A stretch of DNA of 64,000 nt from Pseudomonas sp. BCA17 (GTDB lineage: Bacteria > Pseudomonadota > Gammaproteobacteria > Pseudomonadales > Pseudomonadaceae). Location: assembly GCF_004519405.1 (NCBI RefSeq), contig NZ_SGWI01000008.1:124001-188000 (forward strand). The letters run 5' to 3'. The translations under genes were made by a program, and so were the position numbers. This document shows, one piece after another, positions 25,392 through 33,224 of the stretch. Each line of letters starts with the position of its first letter. Positions within the stretch are counted from its first letter, which is position 1. Below the pieces are notes generated by a model. The model made no database searches. It worked only from the letters and a program-made list of their open reading frames with translations, and had not been told where the DNA came from.

Positions 25392-25427
25392 GAGCAAGCC
25401 CCCTCCCACGTTGGAGAGGGCTTGCTC
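25392..25427. terminator. REP-derived hairpin between convergent genes
   Basis: GAGCAAGCCC at 25392-25401 pairs perfectly with GGGCTTGCTC at 25418-25427. It lies between the convergent ends of ldcA and the transglycosylase gene and could act as a bidirectional transcript end. Confidence 0.5.
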
Positions 25428-25454
25428 TGCGCTACGATAGCCTTCAAAGCCGAT

Positions 25455-26780
25455 TCACCGGCTCTGCAATGACTCCAGCAACTTAACTGTCGGATAGCCA
25501 TCCGCCGGCCAGCCCAATGATTGCTGCGCCGCCCGAATCGCCTTGCGCGTATTCGCGCCGATAATCCCGTCGGCATTACCCGCGTCATAACCCTTGGCGC
25601 TGAGCACGGTCTGCAGATCAATACGCTGGGAGCGGCTCAGCGGCAGCTCATCCTTCGGCCAGTTTCCGCGGATCACACCCGCGCCGGTAAACCGCTGCGA
25701 CAACAGGCCCACCGCCAACGCGTAGGATGAAGAGTTGTTGTACTTGAGGATCGCCCGGAAGTTATCCAGCACCAGGAATGCCGGGCCTCGGTAACCGGCC
25801 GGCAGTAGCAGGGCGGCGGAGAGTTGGTCGACATTGGGCGGCATGCTGCTGCCGGCCGGTAGCTGGATTCCCAGCCTCATCCATTCGGCGACGGTCTTGC
25901 GGATACCGCCATCGGCCAGGGCGTAGTCGAAGTTGGCTGGCAATTGCTGTACTTCAAAGCCCCACGGCTGGCCGCGCTGCCAGCCGGAGCTTTGCAGGTA
26001 ATGCGCGGTGGAGGCGAGGGCGTCGGCCGGGCTGTTCCAGATGTCGCGGCGACCGTCGCCGTCGAAGTCGACCGCGTGGGTGTTGTAGGTGGTCGGGATG
26101 AACTGGGTCTGGCCCATGGCGCCGGCCCAGGAGCCTTTCATCTGGTCGGCGGCGATATCGCCGTGCTGGATGATTTGCAGCGCCGCCAGCAGTTGGGCCT
26201 GGGCGAACGCCGGGCGGCGGCCTTCGTAGGCCAGGGTCGCCAGGGAGCGAATCACCGAATTGTTGCCTTGGAACTGGCCGAAGTTGCTTTCCATACCCCA
26301 TACGGAGACCAGCGCTTGGCGATCAACGCCATAACGCTCCTCGATGCGTTGCAGGATGTCGGCGTATTTGATCAGCAAGGCCTGGCCGTTGCGCACACGC
26401 AGCGGCGACAGTGCGCCGTCGAGGTATTCCCACACTGGGCGGGAAAATTCCGGCTGGCTACGGTCAGCGCGGATTACCGCCATATCGGGAGTGACCCCGG
26501 CAAAGGCGTTATCGAACACAGCTGGCGTGATACCGGCCTTCAGCGCTTCAGCGCGAAACCCGGCCATCCACTCGGCAAAGGTTTGTGTCGGCTGGATATC
26601 GAGATTGTCCACCGCCAATGGGGCAACCACAGCGGGCGCTACGGCCGGCGCGGTTTGCAGTTTAGGCAGAGGCTGGGCATCTGCAGCGGTAGGTTTCTCC
26701 GCGCAGGCGACAAGCAGGATGAGGCTGGAGGCAGCGATCAATTGGCGAAGGTGCCAACGACGGGAAAGACTAGAGGGCAT
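25455..26780 (-). CDS. lytic murein transglycosylase, MltB family, with peptidoglycan-binding domain
   Basis: 441 aa, the second MltB homologue in the window. N-terminal lipoprotein signal with lipobox LLVAC (Cys about 26). The transglycosylase domain has catalytic Glu164 in VWGMESNFGQFQGN and the SWAGAMGQTQFIPTTYNTHAVDFDGDG stretch shared with MltB. The C-terminal 60 residues are a peptidoglycan-binding type 1 domain (LQTVLSAKGYDAGNADGIIG). Domain order matches the Slt/MltB-like proteins of Pseudomonas (SltB-type). It should act at the outer membrane in murein turnover. Confidence 0.93.
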   Translation of the reverse strand: MPSSLSRRWHLRQLIAASSLILLVACAEKPTAADAQPLPKLQTAPAVAPAVVAPLAVDNLDIQPTQTFAEWMAGFRAEALKAGITPAVFDNAFAGVTPDMAVIRADRSQPEFSRPVWEYLDGALSPLRVRNGQALLIKYADILQRIEERYGVDRQALVSVWGMESNFGQFQGNNSVIRSLATLAYEGRRPAFAQAQLLAALQIIQHGDIAADQMKGSWAGAMGQTQFIPTTYNTHAVDFDGDGRRDIWNSPADALASTAHYLQSSGWQRGQPWGFEVQQLPANFDYALADGGIRKTVAEWMRLGIQLPAGSSMPPNVDQLSAALLLPAGYRGPAFLVLDNFRAILKYNNSSSYALAVGLLSQRFTGAGVIRGNWPKDELPLSRSQRIDLQTVLSAKGYDAGNADGIIGANTRKAIRAAQQSLGWPADGYPTVKLLESLQSR

Positions 26781-26841
26781 GCACAGGTCCAGGAATTACA
26801 GATCAGGTGCAGACCTTATCATGCCGGAGGGGCGCTTGCCT

Positions 26842-27006
26842 TCAGGCTGCCAGAAAGTAAGAAGCCTCCCAGCTATTAGACTGGAAGGCTTCGCGGCGGT
26901 AACTGCCTTTGCCCTTGCCGGCGCGTTCCTGACGGCTGCGGAACAGTGGCTGGGCGATGATGGATTTGGCCTTGTTGGGGCCATGCTTAGATGGCTTTTT
27001 GCTCAT
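26842..27006 (-). CDS. arfA: alternative ribosome-rescue factor ArfA
   Basis: 54 aa from the ATG at 27006 (MSKKPSKHGPNKAKSIIAQ); the longer ORF to 27096 is not supported. It rescues ribosomes stalled on nonstop mRNA by recruiting RF2 when trans-translation (tmRNA-SmpB) fails. The family core PLFRSRQERAGKGKGSYRR is present, followed by SNSWEAS. Codons 39-49 form a strong RNA hairpin (separate entry), so full-length message is expected to be cut or terminated before the stop codon, making ArfA itself a tmRNA target. Upstream lies the second REP/TIR element. Confidence 0.92.
   Translation of the reverse strand: MSKKPSKHGPNKAKSIIAQPLFRSRQERAGKGKGSYRREAFQSNSWEASYFLAA
26861..26892 (-). promoter_or_regulatory. 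hairpin inside the arfA coding end (nonstop-mRNA switch)
   Basis: On the minus strand GAAGCCTTCCAG and CTGGGAGGCTTC pair over 12 bp (one G-U) around an eight-base loop, followed by a pyrimidine-rich TTACTTTCT. It covers codons 39-49 of 54. In E. coli arfA a hairpin in the same position is cut by RNase III or terminates transcription, so the mRNA lacks a stop codon and its product is degraded unless tmRNA is absent. The same logic is inferred here. Confidence 0.8.
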
Positions 27007-27112
27007 GATGATGGTTCTCGATAGGTGGGCTGGAGCGGGCCAAATCATCTGCCGAAGCCAGGCGGCTGTAAAGCCCGTAATTGTAAGCACGATCAAAATG
27101 TGGCGTTTGGGG

Positions 27113-27304
27113 TAATGCCAGTCAGGTAAGCGATAGAGCGGACAACGAGTAACCTGTGGCGAGGGAGCTTGCTCCCGTTGGGTCGCGAAGCGGCCCCAGC
27201 TTTGGGCTTGAAAAGACTGGGCCTGCTACGCAGTCCAGCGGGAGCAAGCTCCCTCGCCACAGGTTACTTTTTGGCCTTTCTCCTTCTTAACCGACTGGCA
27301 TCAG
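27113..27304. mobile_element. 192-bp MITE-like element, second copy, opposite orientation
   Basis: The ends TAATGCCAGTCAGGTAAG (27113-27130) and CTTAACCGACTGGCATCA (27286-27303) are inverted repeats matching at 15 of 18 positions. The interior has GTAACCTGTGGCGAGGGAGC and its inverted copy GCTCCCTCGCCACAGGTTAC. The right end read in complement equals the left end of the 3274-3454 copy (AAGAAGGAGAAAGG then GTAACCTGTGGCGAGG), so this copy is inverted. GCGTTTGGGG at 27103-27112 and GAGTTTGGGG at 27305-27314 flank it as a 9/10 direct repeat. It lies upstream of arfA and downstream of holA. Confidence 0.75.
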
Positions 27305-27332
27305 GAGTTTGGGGGGGCTTTTGAAAGGCGGG

Positions 27333-28370
27333 TTATTCAGCCGGCAACGCCAGGCGCTGGCCAGCCATCAGCAATGACAATCGGCTCAGGCTCATCCAGG
27401 GCGAACCGGCCGCTTGGCCCTTGATCTGCGCATCGATGCGTTGCGCCTCCAGCAGAAGCTGCGCCCAGCGCTGCGCCGAGTGCCGCTGAAGGGCTTTGCT
27501 CATCAGGGGTTTGCGTTTGTCCCAGACCGGTGGCCGGGCCTGGCTGAAAGCTCTGTCCAAGGGCGTACCCTGGCTGTATTGCAGGGAAATATTGGCCAAC
27601 ACCCGCAACTCCCGGGCCAGGGCCCAGAGGATCACCGGTGGTTCTACGCCCTCGCCGCGCAGCCCTTCGAGCATGCGCAGGGCGTGGGCGGGTTCACCAT
27701 TGAGGATCGCATCCACCAGCCCGAACACGTCGAAGCGAGCGCTGTCAGCGACCGCGCCTTGCACGGTTTCAACCGTGATCTGCCCATCTTCGGCCATCAG
27801 CTTGAGCTTTTCGATTTCCTGGGCGGCGGCAAGCAGGTTGCCTTCGACCCGGGCCGCGATCAGCTCGACGGCGTCTTGTGTGGCCGACAGCCCCGATTGG
27901 GTCAGTCGTTGACGAATCCACTGCGGTAATTGGCTGCTGTCTACTGGCCAGATCTGGATGAACTGGGTCTGTGCCCCTTCCACCAACGCCTTGCCCCACT
28001 TGGTCTTTTGCGCGCTGCCATCGAGCTTGGGCAAGCTGATCAGCAAGACCGTGTCCTCGGCGGGGCGCGAGCAGTATTCCATCAAGGCGGCCGCGCCCTT
28101 GTCGCCGGGTTTGCCCGAAGGCAGGCGCAGTTCCAGCAGGCGTTTTTCGGCGAACAGCGACATGCTCGCGCCGGCTTGCAGCAGCGTACCCCAGTCGAAA
28201 CTGGCGTCGGCACTGAATACCTGGCGTTCATCGAAGCCCTGTTGGCGCGCAGCCGCGCGAATGGCATCGGCGGCTTCCTGGCACAGCAGCGGGTCATCCC
28301 CGCTGACGATGTAGACAGGCGCGAGCCCACCCTGCAGATGTTTGGCGAGTTGTGCGGGAGCGAGTTTCAT
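27333..28370 (-). CDS. holA: DNA polymerase III subunit delta
   Basis: Clamp-loader subunit that opens the beta sliding clamp. 345 aa, usual size. The N-terminus MKLAPAQLAKHLQGGLAPVY then VSGDDPLLCQEAADAIR is typical, with the beta-binding segment SLFAEKRLLELRLP near residues 68-81. No Walker A is expected in delta. It follows lptE after 39 bp on the same strand, the widespread leuS-lptE-holA order. Confidence 0.96.
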   Translation of the reverse strand: MKLAPAQLAKHLQGGLAPVYIVSGDDPLLCQEAADAIRAAARQQGFDERQVFSADASFDWGTLLQAGASMSLFAEKRLLELRLPSGKPGDKGAAALMEYCSRPAEDTVLLISLPKLDGSAQKTKWGKALVEGAQTQFIQIWPVDSSQLPQWIRQRLTQSGLSATQDAVELIAARVEGNLLAAAQEIEKLKLMAEDGQITVETVQGAVADSARFDVFGLVDAILNGEPAHALRMLEGLRGEGVEPPVILWALARELRVLANISLQYSQGTPLDRAFSQARPPVWDKRKPLMSKALQRHSAQRWAQLLLEAQRIDAQIKGQAAGSPWMSLSRLSLLMAGQRLALPAE

Positions 28371-28409
28371 AGGCGGGGCGAACGGGGCGCCTGGGGCGCC
28401 CCGTATGGC

Positions 28410-29015
28410 TTACTCGGCTGGTACTTCAACAGGCGACTGTTTAGGCGTGTTGTTTTCATACTCTTGCGCGGCTTTCAGGGCGTCGGCGTCAGCCTTGGCC
28501 TTGTTGTCAGCCGTCTGTTGCAGGGCTGCGAGTTTTTCCGGCGTCAGCTGTTGCAGGCGGACCATCAGGCGCTGGATCAGCTCGCGACGCATTTCCTTGC
28601 GCACCTGGATGATTTCCGAGTCCGAGCCCACCAGGTTGTTGCCATCGTGGCTGACGACCTTCTGCACTTCCACCTTGTCGCCCATTAATGGCAACTGATC
28701 GCGGCCACGCAGTTCATACACGACTTTGGTGTTCAGCTCGATGTCCGACGCACGACCGGCACTGGCGTAGCTGAGGTTGCGCTGGGTTTCTTGTTCATCG
28801 ATCAGGTTCAGCTTGTAGGTCGCACCGTTGTAGACGTGCACGCCGCTGTTTTCCAGGGTCTGGCGCAGTTGCTTGACGGTTTCGCCGTAGGCGTTGCGGG
28901 CGCTGAGGTCGAGTTCCTTGAGCGTCAGCTCGTTGGTGCCGGTACCGCGCAGCTGGAAGCCGCAAGCGCTCAGCAGCACGGCAAGGCCCATTACCAGCAG
29001 GTTGCGTTTGATCAT
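28410..29015 (-). CDS. lptE: LPS-assembly lipoprotein LptE
   Basis: Outer-membrane lipoprotein that plugs the LptD barrel and helps insert lipopolysaccharide. 201 aa. Signal with lipobox LLSAC (Cys about 18). CGFQLRGTG directly after it is the family signature. The C-terminal tail is Ala/Lys/Glu-rich and extended beyond the E. coli form. Second gene of the leuS-lptE-holA operon (88 bp after leuS). Confidence 0.95.
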   Translation of the reverse strand: MIKRNLLVMGLAVLLSACGFQLRGTGTNELTLKELDLSARNAYGETVKQLRQTLENSGVHVYNGATYKLNLIDEQETQRNLSYASAGRASDIELNTKVVYELRGRDQLPLMGDKVEVQKVVSHDGNNLVGSDSEIIQVRKEMRRELIQRLMVRLQQLTPEKLAALQQTADNKAKADADALKAAQEYENNTPKQSPVEVPAE

Positions 29016-29103
29016 TTTGTTGCTCCCCTTGAAACCATATGGGCCTTATCGAGGCCCTGAAGGCTTTGTTCGACGCGGAGCTCAAGCCCCGCGCCCGATC
29101 CGA

Positions 29104-31710
29104 TTAGCTAGCGACGATATTGACCAGTTTGCCAGGCACCACGATCACTTTGCGGATCGTCAGCCCTTCGGTAAAGCGCAGCACGTTTTCGTTGCAGCGC
29201 GCTGCCGCTTCGACTTCCTCGCGAGAAGCGCTGGCCGGCATGTCGATCTGGCCACGCAGTTTACCGTTGACCTGAATCACCAGTTGCAGCGTGTCCTGTA
29301 CCAGGGCGCTGTCGTCCTGGACTGGCCAGCGTGCATCGATGACCGCGTCGCTGTGGCCCAGGCGGCTCCACAGTTCGTGGCTGATGTGCGGGGTGATCGG
29401 CGCCAGCAACAGGGTGACGGTTTCCAGGCCTTCCTGGATCAGTGCACGGTCCTGTTCGGTGGCTTGCGGTGCTTTTTCCAGCACGTTCATCAGCGTCATC
29501 ACCTGGGCGATGGCGGTGTTGAATTTGTGGTTCTGGCCCACGTCCTGGCTGGCTTGGCGGATGGCCAGGTGGGTGCTGCGGCGGATGGCTTTCTGCTCAT
29601 CGCTCAAGGCGGCAACGTCCAGCTTGCCCGGCAGCCCTTGGCTGACATGGGTGTGCGCCAGGCGCCAGACGCGCTTGAGGAAGCGGTGCGAGCCTTCGAC
29701 GCCGGAGTCGGACCATTCGGCGCTCATGTCGGGCGGCGAGGCGAACATCATGAACAGGCGGCAGGTGTCCGCACCGAACTGGTCGATCATCGACTGTGGG
29801 TCGACGCCGTTGTTTTTCGACTTGGCCATCTTCTCGGTGCCACCGATTTCCACCGGCAGGCCGTCGGCTTTCAACTTGGCGCTGATGACCTTGGCTTTGC
29901 TGTCGCGCTCAAGCTCGACATCCGCCGGGTTGAACCAGGTGTAGGCGCCATTGGCTTCGCGGCGATAGTAAGTCTCGGCGATCACCATGCCTTGGGTCAG
30001 CAGGTTCTTGAATGGCTCATCGGAACTCACCAGGCCTTCGTCGCGCATCAGCTTGTGGAAGAAACGCGCGTACAGCAGGTGAAGAATGGCGTGTTCGATG
30101 CCGCCGATGTACTGGTCCACCGGCAACCAATGGTCGGCCGCAGCTTTTTCCACCAGGCCGCCTTCATAGTGTGGCGAGGCGTAGCGGGCGTAGTACCACG
30201 AGGACTCGACGAAGGTGTCCATGGTGTCGGTTTCACGCTTGGCAGGCTGGCCGCATTTCGGGCAGGCACATTCGTAGAACTCGGGCATGCGTGCCAGCGG
30301 CGAGCCGGCGCCATCCGGCACCACGTCTTCCGGCAGTACCACCGGCAACTGGTCTTCCGGCACCGGCACGTCACCGCAGCTTTCGCAGTGGATGATCGGG
30401 ATCGGGCAGCCCCAGTAGCGCTGGCGGCTGATGCCCCAGTCGCGCAGGCGGAACTGGGTACGCGAGGCGCCGAGGTTTTTCTTGATCAGTGCAACTTCGA
30501 TGGCGTCGAAAGCGCCTTGGAAGTCCAGGCCATCGAACTCACCGGAGTTGATCAGCGTGCCGTGCTCGCCGTAGGCGTCTTGCCACGGGGCCGGGTTGGT
30601 GTCGCCCGAGCTGGTGCGCACCACGGATTTGATCGGCAAGTTGTACTTGTTGGCGAACTCGAAATCGCGCTCGTCGTGGGCCGGCACAGCCATTACTGCG
30701 CCATCACCGTAGTGCATCAACACGTAGTTGGCGACCCATACCGGCAGCTTCTCGCCGGTCAGCGGGTGTTCGACGAACAGGCCGGTTGGCAGGCCTTTTT
30801 TCTCCTGGGTGGCGACGTCGGCTTCGGCCACGCTGCCGCCTTTGCATTCGGCGATGAACGCTTGCAGCTCAGGGTTGTTCTGCGCGGCTTGGGTGGCCAG
30901 CGGGTGTTCGGCGGCCACGGCAACATAGGTTGCGCCCATCAGGGTGTCCGGACGGGTGGTGAAGACTTTCAGTGCGCCCGCTTCGCCGATCGAATCGACG
31001 TTGTAGGGGAACTGCACTTCCATGCCCTTGGATTTGCCGATCCAGTTGCGCTGCATGGTCTTGACCTGCTCCGGCCAGCCCGGCAGGTCGTCGAGGCTCG
31101 ACAACAGTTCATCCGCGTAGGCGGTGATCTTGAAGTAGTACATCGGGATTTCGCGCTTTTCGATCAGCGCGCCGGAACGCCAGCCGCGACCGTCGATGAC
31201 CTGCTCGTTGGCCAATACGGTCTGGTCGATCGGGTCCCAGTTCACGGTGCCGTTCTTGCGGTAGATCACGCCTTTTTCGAACAGGCGCGTAAACAACCAT
31301 TGTTCCCAGCGGTAGTAGTCCGGCTTGCAGGTGGTCACTTCGCGGGACCAGTCCACTGCCAGGCCCAGGCTGCGCAGCTGGGTCTTCATGTAGGCGATGT
31401 TTTCGTAGGTCCACTTCGCGGGCGCCACGTTGTTTTTCATCGCGGCGTTTTCCGCCGGCATGCCGAAGGCATCCCAACCCATGGGTTGCAGGACATTCTT
31501 GCCGAGCATGCGCTGGTAGCGGGAAATGACGTCGCCGATGGTGTAGTTACGCACGTGTCCCATGTGTAGCTTGCCGCTGGGGTAAGGGAACATCGATAGG
31601 CAGTAGTAAGTCTCCTTGCCTGGCTGTTCACTGACTTCAAAGGACTTCTGCTCGTCCCAGAAGGTTTGGGCGGCATTTTCTATTTCACGGGGCTGATATT
31701 GTTCGTGCAT
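29104..31710 (-). CDS. leuS: leucyl-tRNA synthetase
   Basis: Class I synthetase charging tRNA-Leu. 868 aa from the ATG at 31710 (MHEQYQPREIENAAQ); the ORF runs open to 31959 but that extension has no family similarity. The HIGH motif is PYPSGKLHMGH near residues 42-52, the KMSKS motif is KMAKS near 625, and the editing domain inserted between them includes the Thr-rich TTRPDTLMGATY. Zinc-type cysteines CESCGDVPVP and CPKCGQ are present. First gene of the leuS-lptE-holA operon. The 261 bp before it hold no gene, and I see no clear T-box or leader peptide. Confidence 0.97.
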   Translation of the reverse strand: MHEQYQPREIENAAQTFWDEQKSFEVSEQPGKETYYCLSMFPYPSGKLHMGHVRNYTIGDVISRYQRMLGKNVLQPMGWDAFGMPAENAAMKNNVAPAKWTYENIAYMKTQLRSLGLAVDWSREVTTCKPDYYRWEQWLFTRLFEKGVIYRKNGTVNWDPIDQTVLANEQVIDGRGWRSGALIEKREIPMYYFKITAYADELLSSLDDLPGWPEQVKTMQRNWIGKSKGMEVQFPYNVDSIGEAGALKVFTTRPDTLMGATYVAVAAEHPLATQAAQNNPELQAFIAECKGGSVAEADVATQEKKGLPTGLFVEHPLTGEKLPVWVANYVLMHYGDGAVMAVPAHDERDFEFANKYNLPIKSVVRTSSGDTNPAPWQDAYGEHGTLINSGEFDGLDFQGAFDAIEVALIKKNLGASRTQFRLRDWGISRQRYWGCPIPIIHCESCGDVPVPEDQLPVVLPEDVVPDGAGSPLARMPEFYECACPKCGQPAKRETDTMDTFVESSWYYARYASPHYEGGLVEKAAADHWLPVDQYIGGIEHAILHLLYARFFHKLMRDEGLVSSDEPFKNLLTQGMVIAETYYRREANGAYTWFNPADVELERDSKAKVISAKLKADGLPVEIGGTEKMAKSKNNGVDPQSMIDQFGADTCRLFMMFASPPDMSAEWSDSGVEGSHRFLKRVWRLAHTHVSQGLPGKLDVAALSDEQKAIRRSTHLAIRQASQDVGQNHKFNTAIAQVMTLMNVLEKAPQATEQDRALIQEGLETVTLLLAPITPHISHELWSRLGHSDAVIDARWPVQDDSALVQDTLQLVIQVNGKLRGQIDMPASASREEVEAAARCNENVLRFTEGLTIRKVIVVPGKLVNIVAS

Positions 31711-31971
31711 GGCTACTTTTGAACTGAATAGGGGTGGCCTAATCCTCTTCGGTACAACATTCAGGTTGATCGACACCAAACAGCGGCGCGTCCGTGCCCA
31801 AACCCTGCGGGAAGTGGAGTTACAGGAAGCGCCGTAGCATACATGACCCCACTCTATCGAGGGAAACCCTGATTGCGCGGTCGAGGCCGTCTGTCGCGGC
31901 ACCGGGCAGGCGTAGCCATGGAGACTACGCTGTTTATTGGGGAGCAAGTCTTTCTTCAATGAGGTGAGGGG

Positions 31972-32289
31972 ATGGTTGAATCGCAGCGAACCTTAACGAA
32001 ACCGCAGTTGTATGAGGGGCTGATCGACCGATTGGGTCGGGCACTGGATGCTGCAAAAACCGCAGGCCGATTGCGTGATGAGCGGCCTCTGGAGCTGGAG
32101 TTGCGGGGCTTGAGCCAGGCGGAGCTTGAACTGATCAAGTGCTACCTGGAAATGAATCACCAGCGCGCTTCTTCTGAACAGGCTTCCCCGCCTTCTCAAG
32201 AGTCGCCGCGTTCAGCCAAGGTGATCTGGCTGAGGGACGTATCCGCCGGTCGCAGAGTCGACAAGCTTCGGGCCGTAAGGTGCAAGTGA
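31972..32289 (+). CDS. conserved hypothetical small protein
   Basis: 105 aa; GAGGTGAGGGG gives an excellent ribosome-binding site for the ATG at 31972. I do not recognise the family, although the P. aeruginosa neighbourhood, as I recall, has a small gene at the same place. The N-terminal 65 residues are charged and probably helical (YEGLIDRLGRALDAAKTAG, ELRGLSQAELELIKCYLEMN). The tail is Ser/Arg-rich with VIWLRDVSAGRRVDKLR. No signal or membrane segment. Divergent from leuS. Confidence 0.75.
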   Translation: MVESQRTLTKPQLYEGLIDRLGRALDAAKTAGRLRDERPLELELRGLSQAELELIKCYLEMNHQRASSEQASPPSQESPRSAKVIWLRDVSAGRRVDKLRAVRCK

Positions 32290-32368
32290 AATAAACGCAG
32301 TGCTATCCGTTGGTCTTCTCGAAATGTGCTGGTAAAGATTGTCGCTGAACTGCGTTGCATCTAGGCTT

Positions 32369-32390
32369 CGGGCATCTTTGGAGATGCCCG
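32369..32390 (+). promoter_or_regulatory. hairpin overlapping the ribosome-binding site of the YdcF gene
   Basis: CGGGCATCT (32369-32377) pairs perfectly with AGATGCCCG (32382-32390), loop TTGG, ending at the base before the ATG at 32391. GGAG at 32380-32383 would be the ribosome-binding site and lies in the loop and 3' arm. The hairpin could end the upstream transcript or mask translation; sequence alone cannot tell. Confidence 0.5.
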
Positions 32391-33152
32391 ATGCCTTTTC
32401 GTTATTTCATCAAACAACTATTGCTGCCGCCCGGTATTTTTTTGCTGTTGCTGGCGTTCGCCTGGTGGATTCGTCGCAGTCGCCCGCGCCTGGCAGGGTT
32501 CTGCTTTGCCCTGGGGTTGGGGGGCATGTGGCTGATGAGTCTGCCGGTGATGGTGCAATGGGGAGCGCACGCATTGGAAACCGAGCCGCCCTTGGCCCGG
32601 GAAGACTGGGCAACCCTGGCCCAGCGGGCCGATGCAATTGTGGTATTGGGCTCTGGACGTGAGCGTGGCGACCCTGCGTGGGGCACCGACCAACCCACAG
32701 GCATAGGCCTTGAACGCCAGCGTTATGCCGCACGACTGGCCAAGGCGTCAGGCTTGCCGGTGCTGACCAGCGGTGGTTTGCACTATGGAGCGCCGCCCAG
32801 TGAGGCCGAGCTGATGGCTGTGTCGATGCAGGATGATTTTGGCGTCACTGTGCGCTGGAAGGAAGAGCGTAGCCGTACCACGTGGGAAAATGCACAGATG
32901 AGTGCTGAGATCCTGTTGCCCGCGGGCATCAAGCGTGTGGTGGTGGTGACCCAGGCCTGGCATATGCCGCGTTCGGTCTGGAGCTTCGAGAAGGCCGGTT
33001 TCACGGTGGTGCCGGGGCCTGTGGGGTTTCTCGGGGTCGACAATGCGCGACCGCTCGGCGGCTGGATGCCCGAGTTCAAGTCGGTTTGGCAGAGCGGGCA
33101 GTTGATCAACGAAGCTGTGGGGCAGGTGGGCTATCGGTTGTTTTACCGCTGA
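32391..33152 (+). CDS. YdcF/ElyC family protein (DUF218)
   Basis: 253 aa from the ATG at 32391. The N-terminus has two membrane helices (about 10-28 and 35-55). The DUF218 domain begins with ADAIVVLGSGRERGDPAWGT, then VLTSGGLHYG, ERSRTTWENAQMSAEIL and VVVVTQAWHMPRSVWSFEKAGF, all family motifs. The E. coli relative ElyC supports peptidoglycan assembly at low temperature, perhaps via lipid carrier use. A similar envelope role fits this neighbourhood but is inferred. Confidence 0.9.
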   Translation: MPFRYFIKQLLLPPGIFLLLLAFAWWIRRSRPRLAGFCFALGLGGMWLMSLPVMVQWGAHALETEPPLAREDWATLAQRADAIVVLGSGRERGDPAWGTDQPTGIGLERQRYAARLAKASGLPVLTSGGLHYGAPPSEAELMAVSMQDDFGVTVRWKEERSRTTWENAQMSAEILLPAGIKRVVVVTQAWHMPRSVWSFEKAGFTVVPGPVGFLGVDNARPLGGWMPEFKSVWQSGQLINEAVGQVGYRLFYR

Positions 33153-33178
33153 GCCTTCTGATTAAAATGCAAATTGGA

Positions 33179-33208
33179 ATGTGGGAAGGGGCTTACCCCT
33201 TCCCACAT
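33179..33208. terminator. perfect REP palindrome between convergent genes
   Basis: ATGTGGGAAGGGG (33179-33191) pairs base for base with CCCCTTCCCACAT (33196-33208) around CTTA. It sits between the ends of the YdcF gene and lnt and is symmetric, so it could stop or stabilise transcripts from both sides. Confidence 0.6.
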
Positions 33209-33224
33209 GGTGTTGCGTTGGCTG

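Noticed and set aside
27007..27096. N-terminal extension of ArfA to 84 aa
   Set aside because: The extra 30 residues do not match the family, while the ATG at 27006 starts the conserved basic N-terminus.
28894..31569. 891-codon rightward ORF opposite leuS and lptE
   Set aside because: It is a mirror of the GC-rich leuS reading frame, with His/Val/Gln-rich sequence, no domain and no ribosome-binding site. leuS on the other strand is certain.
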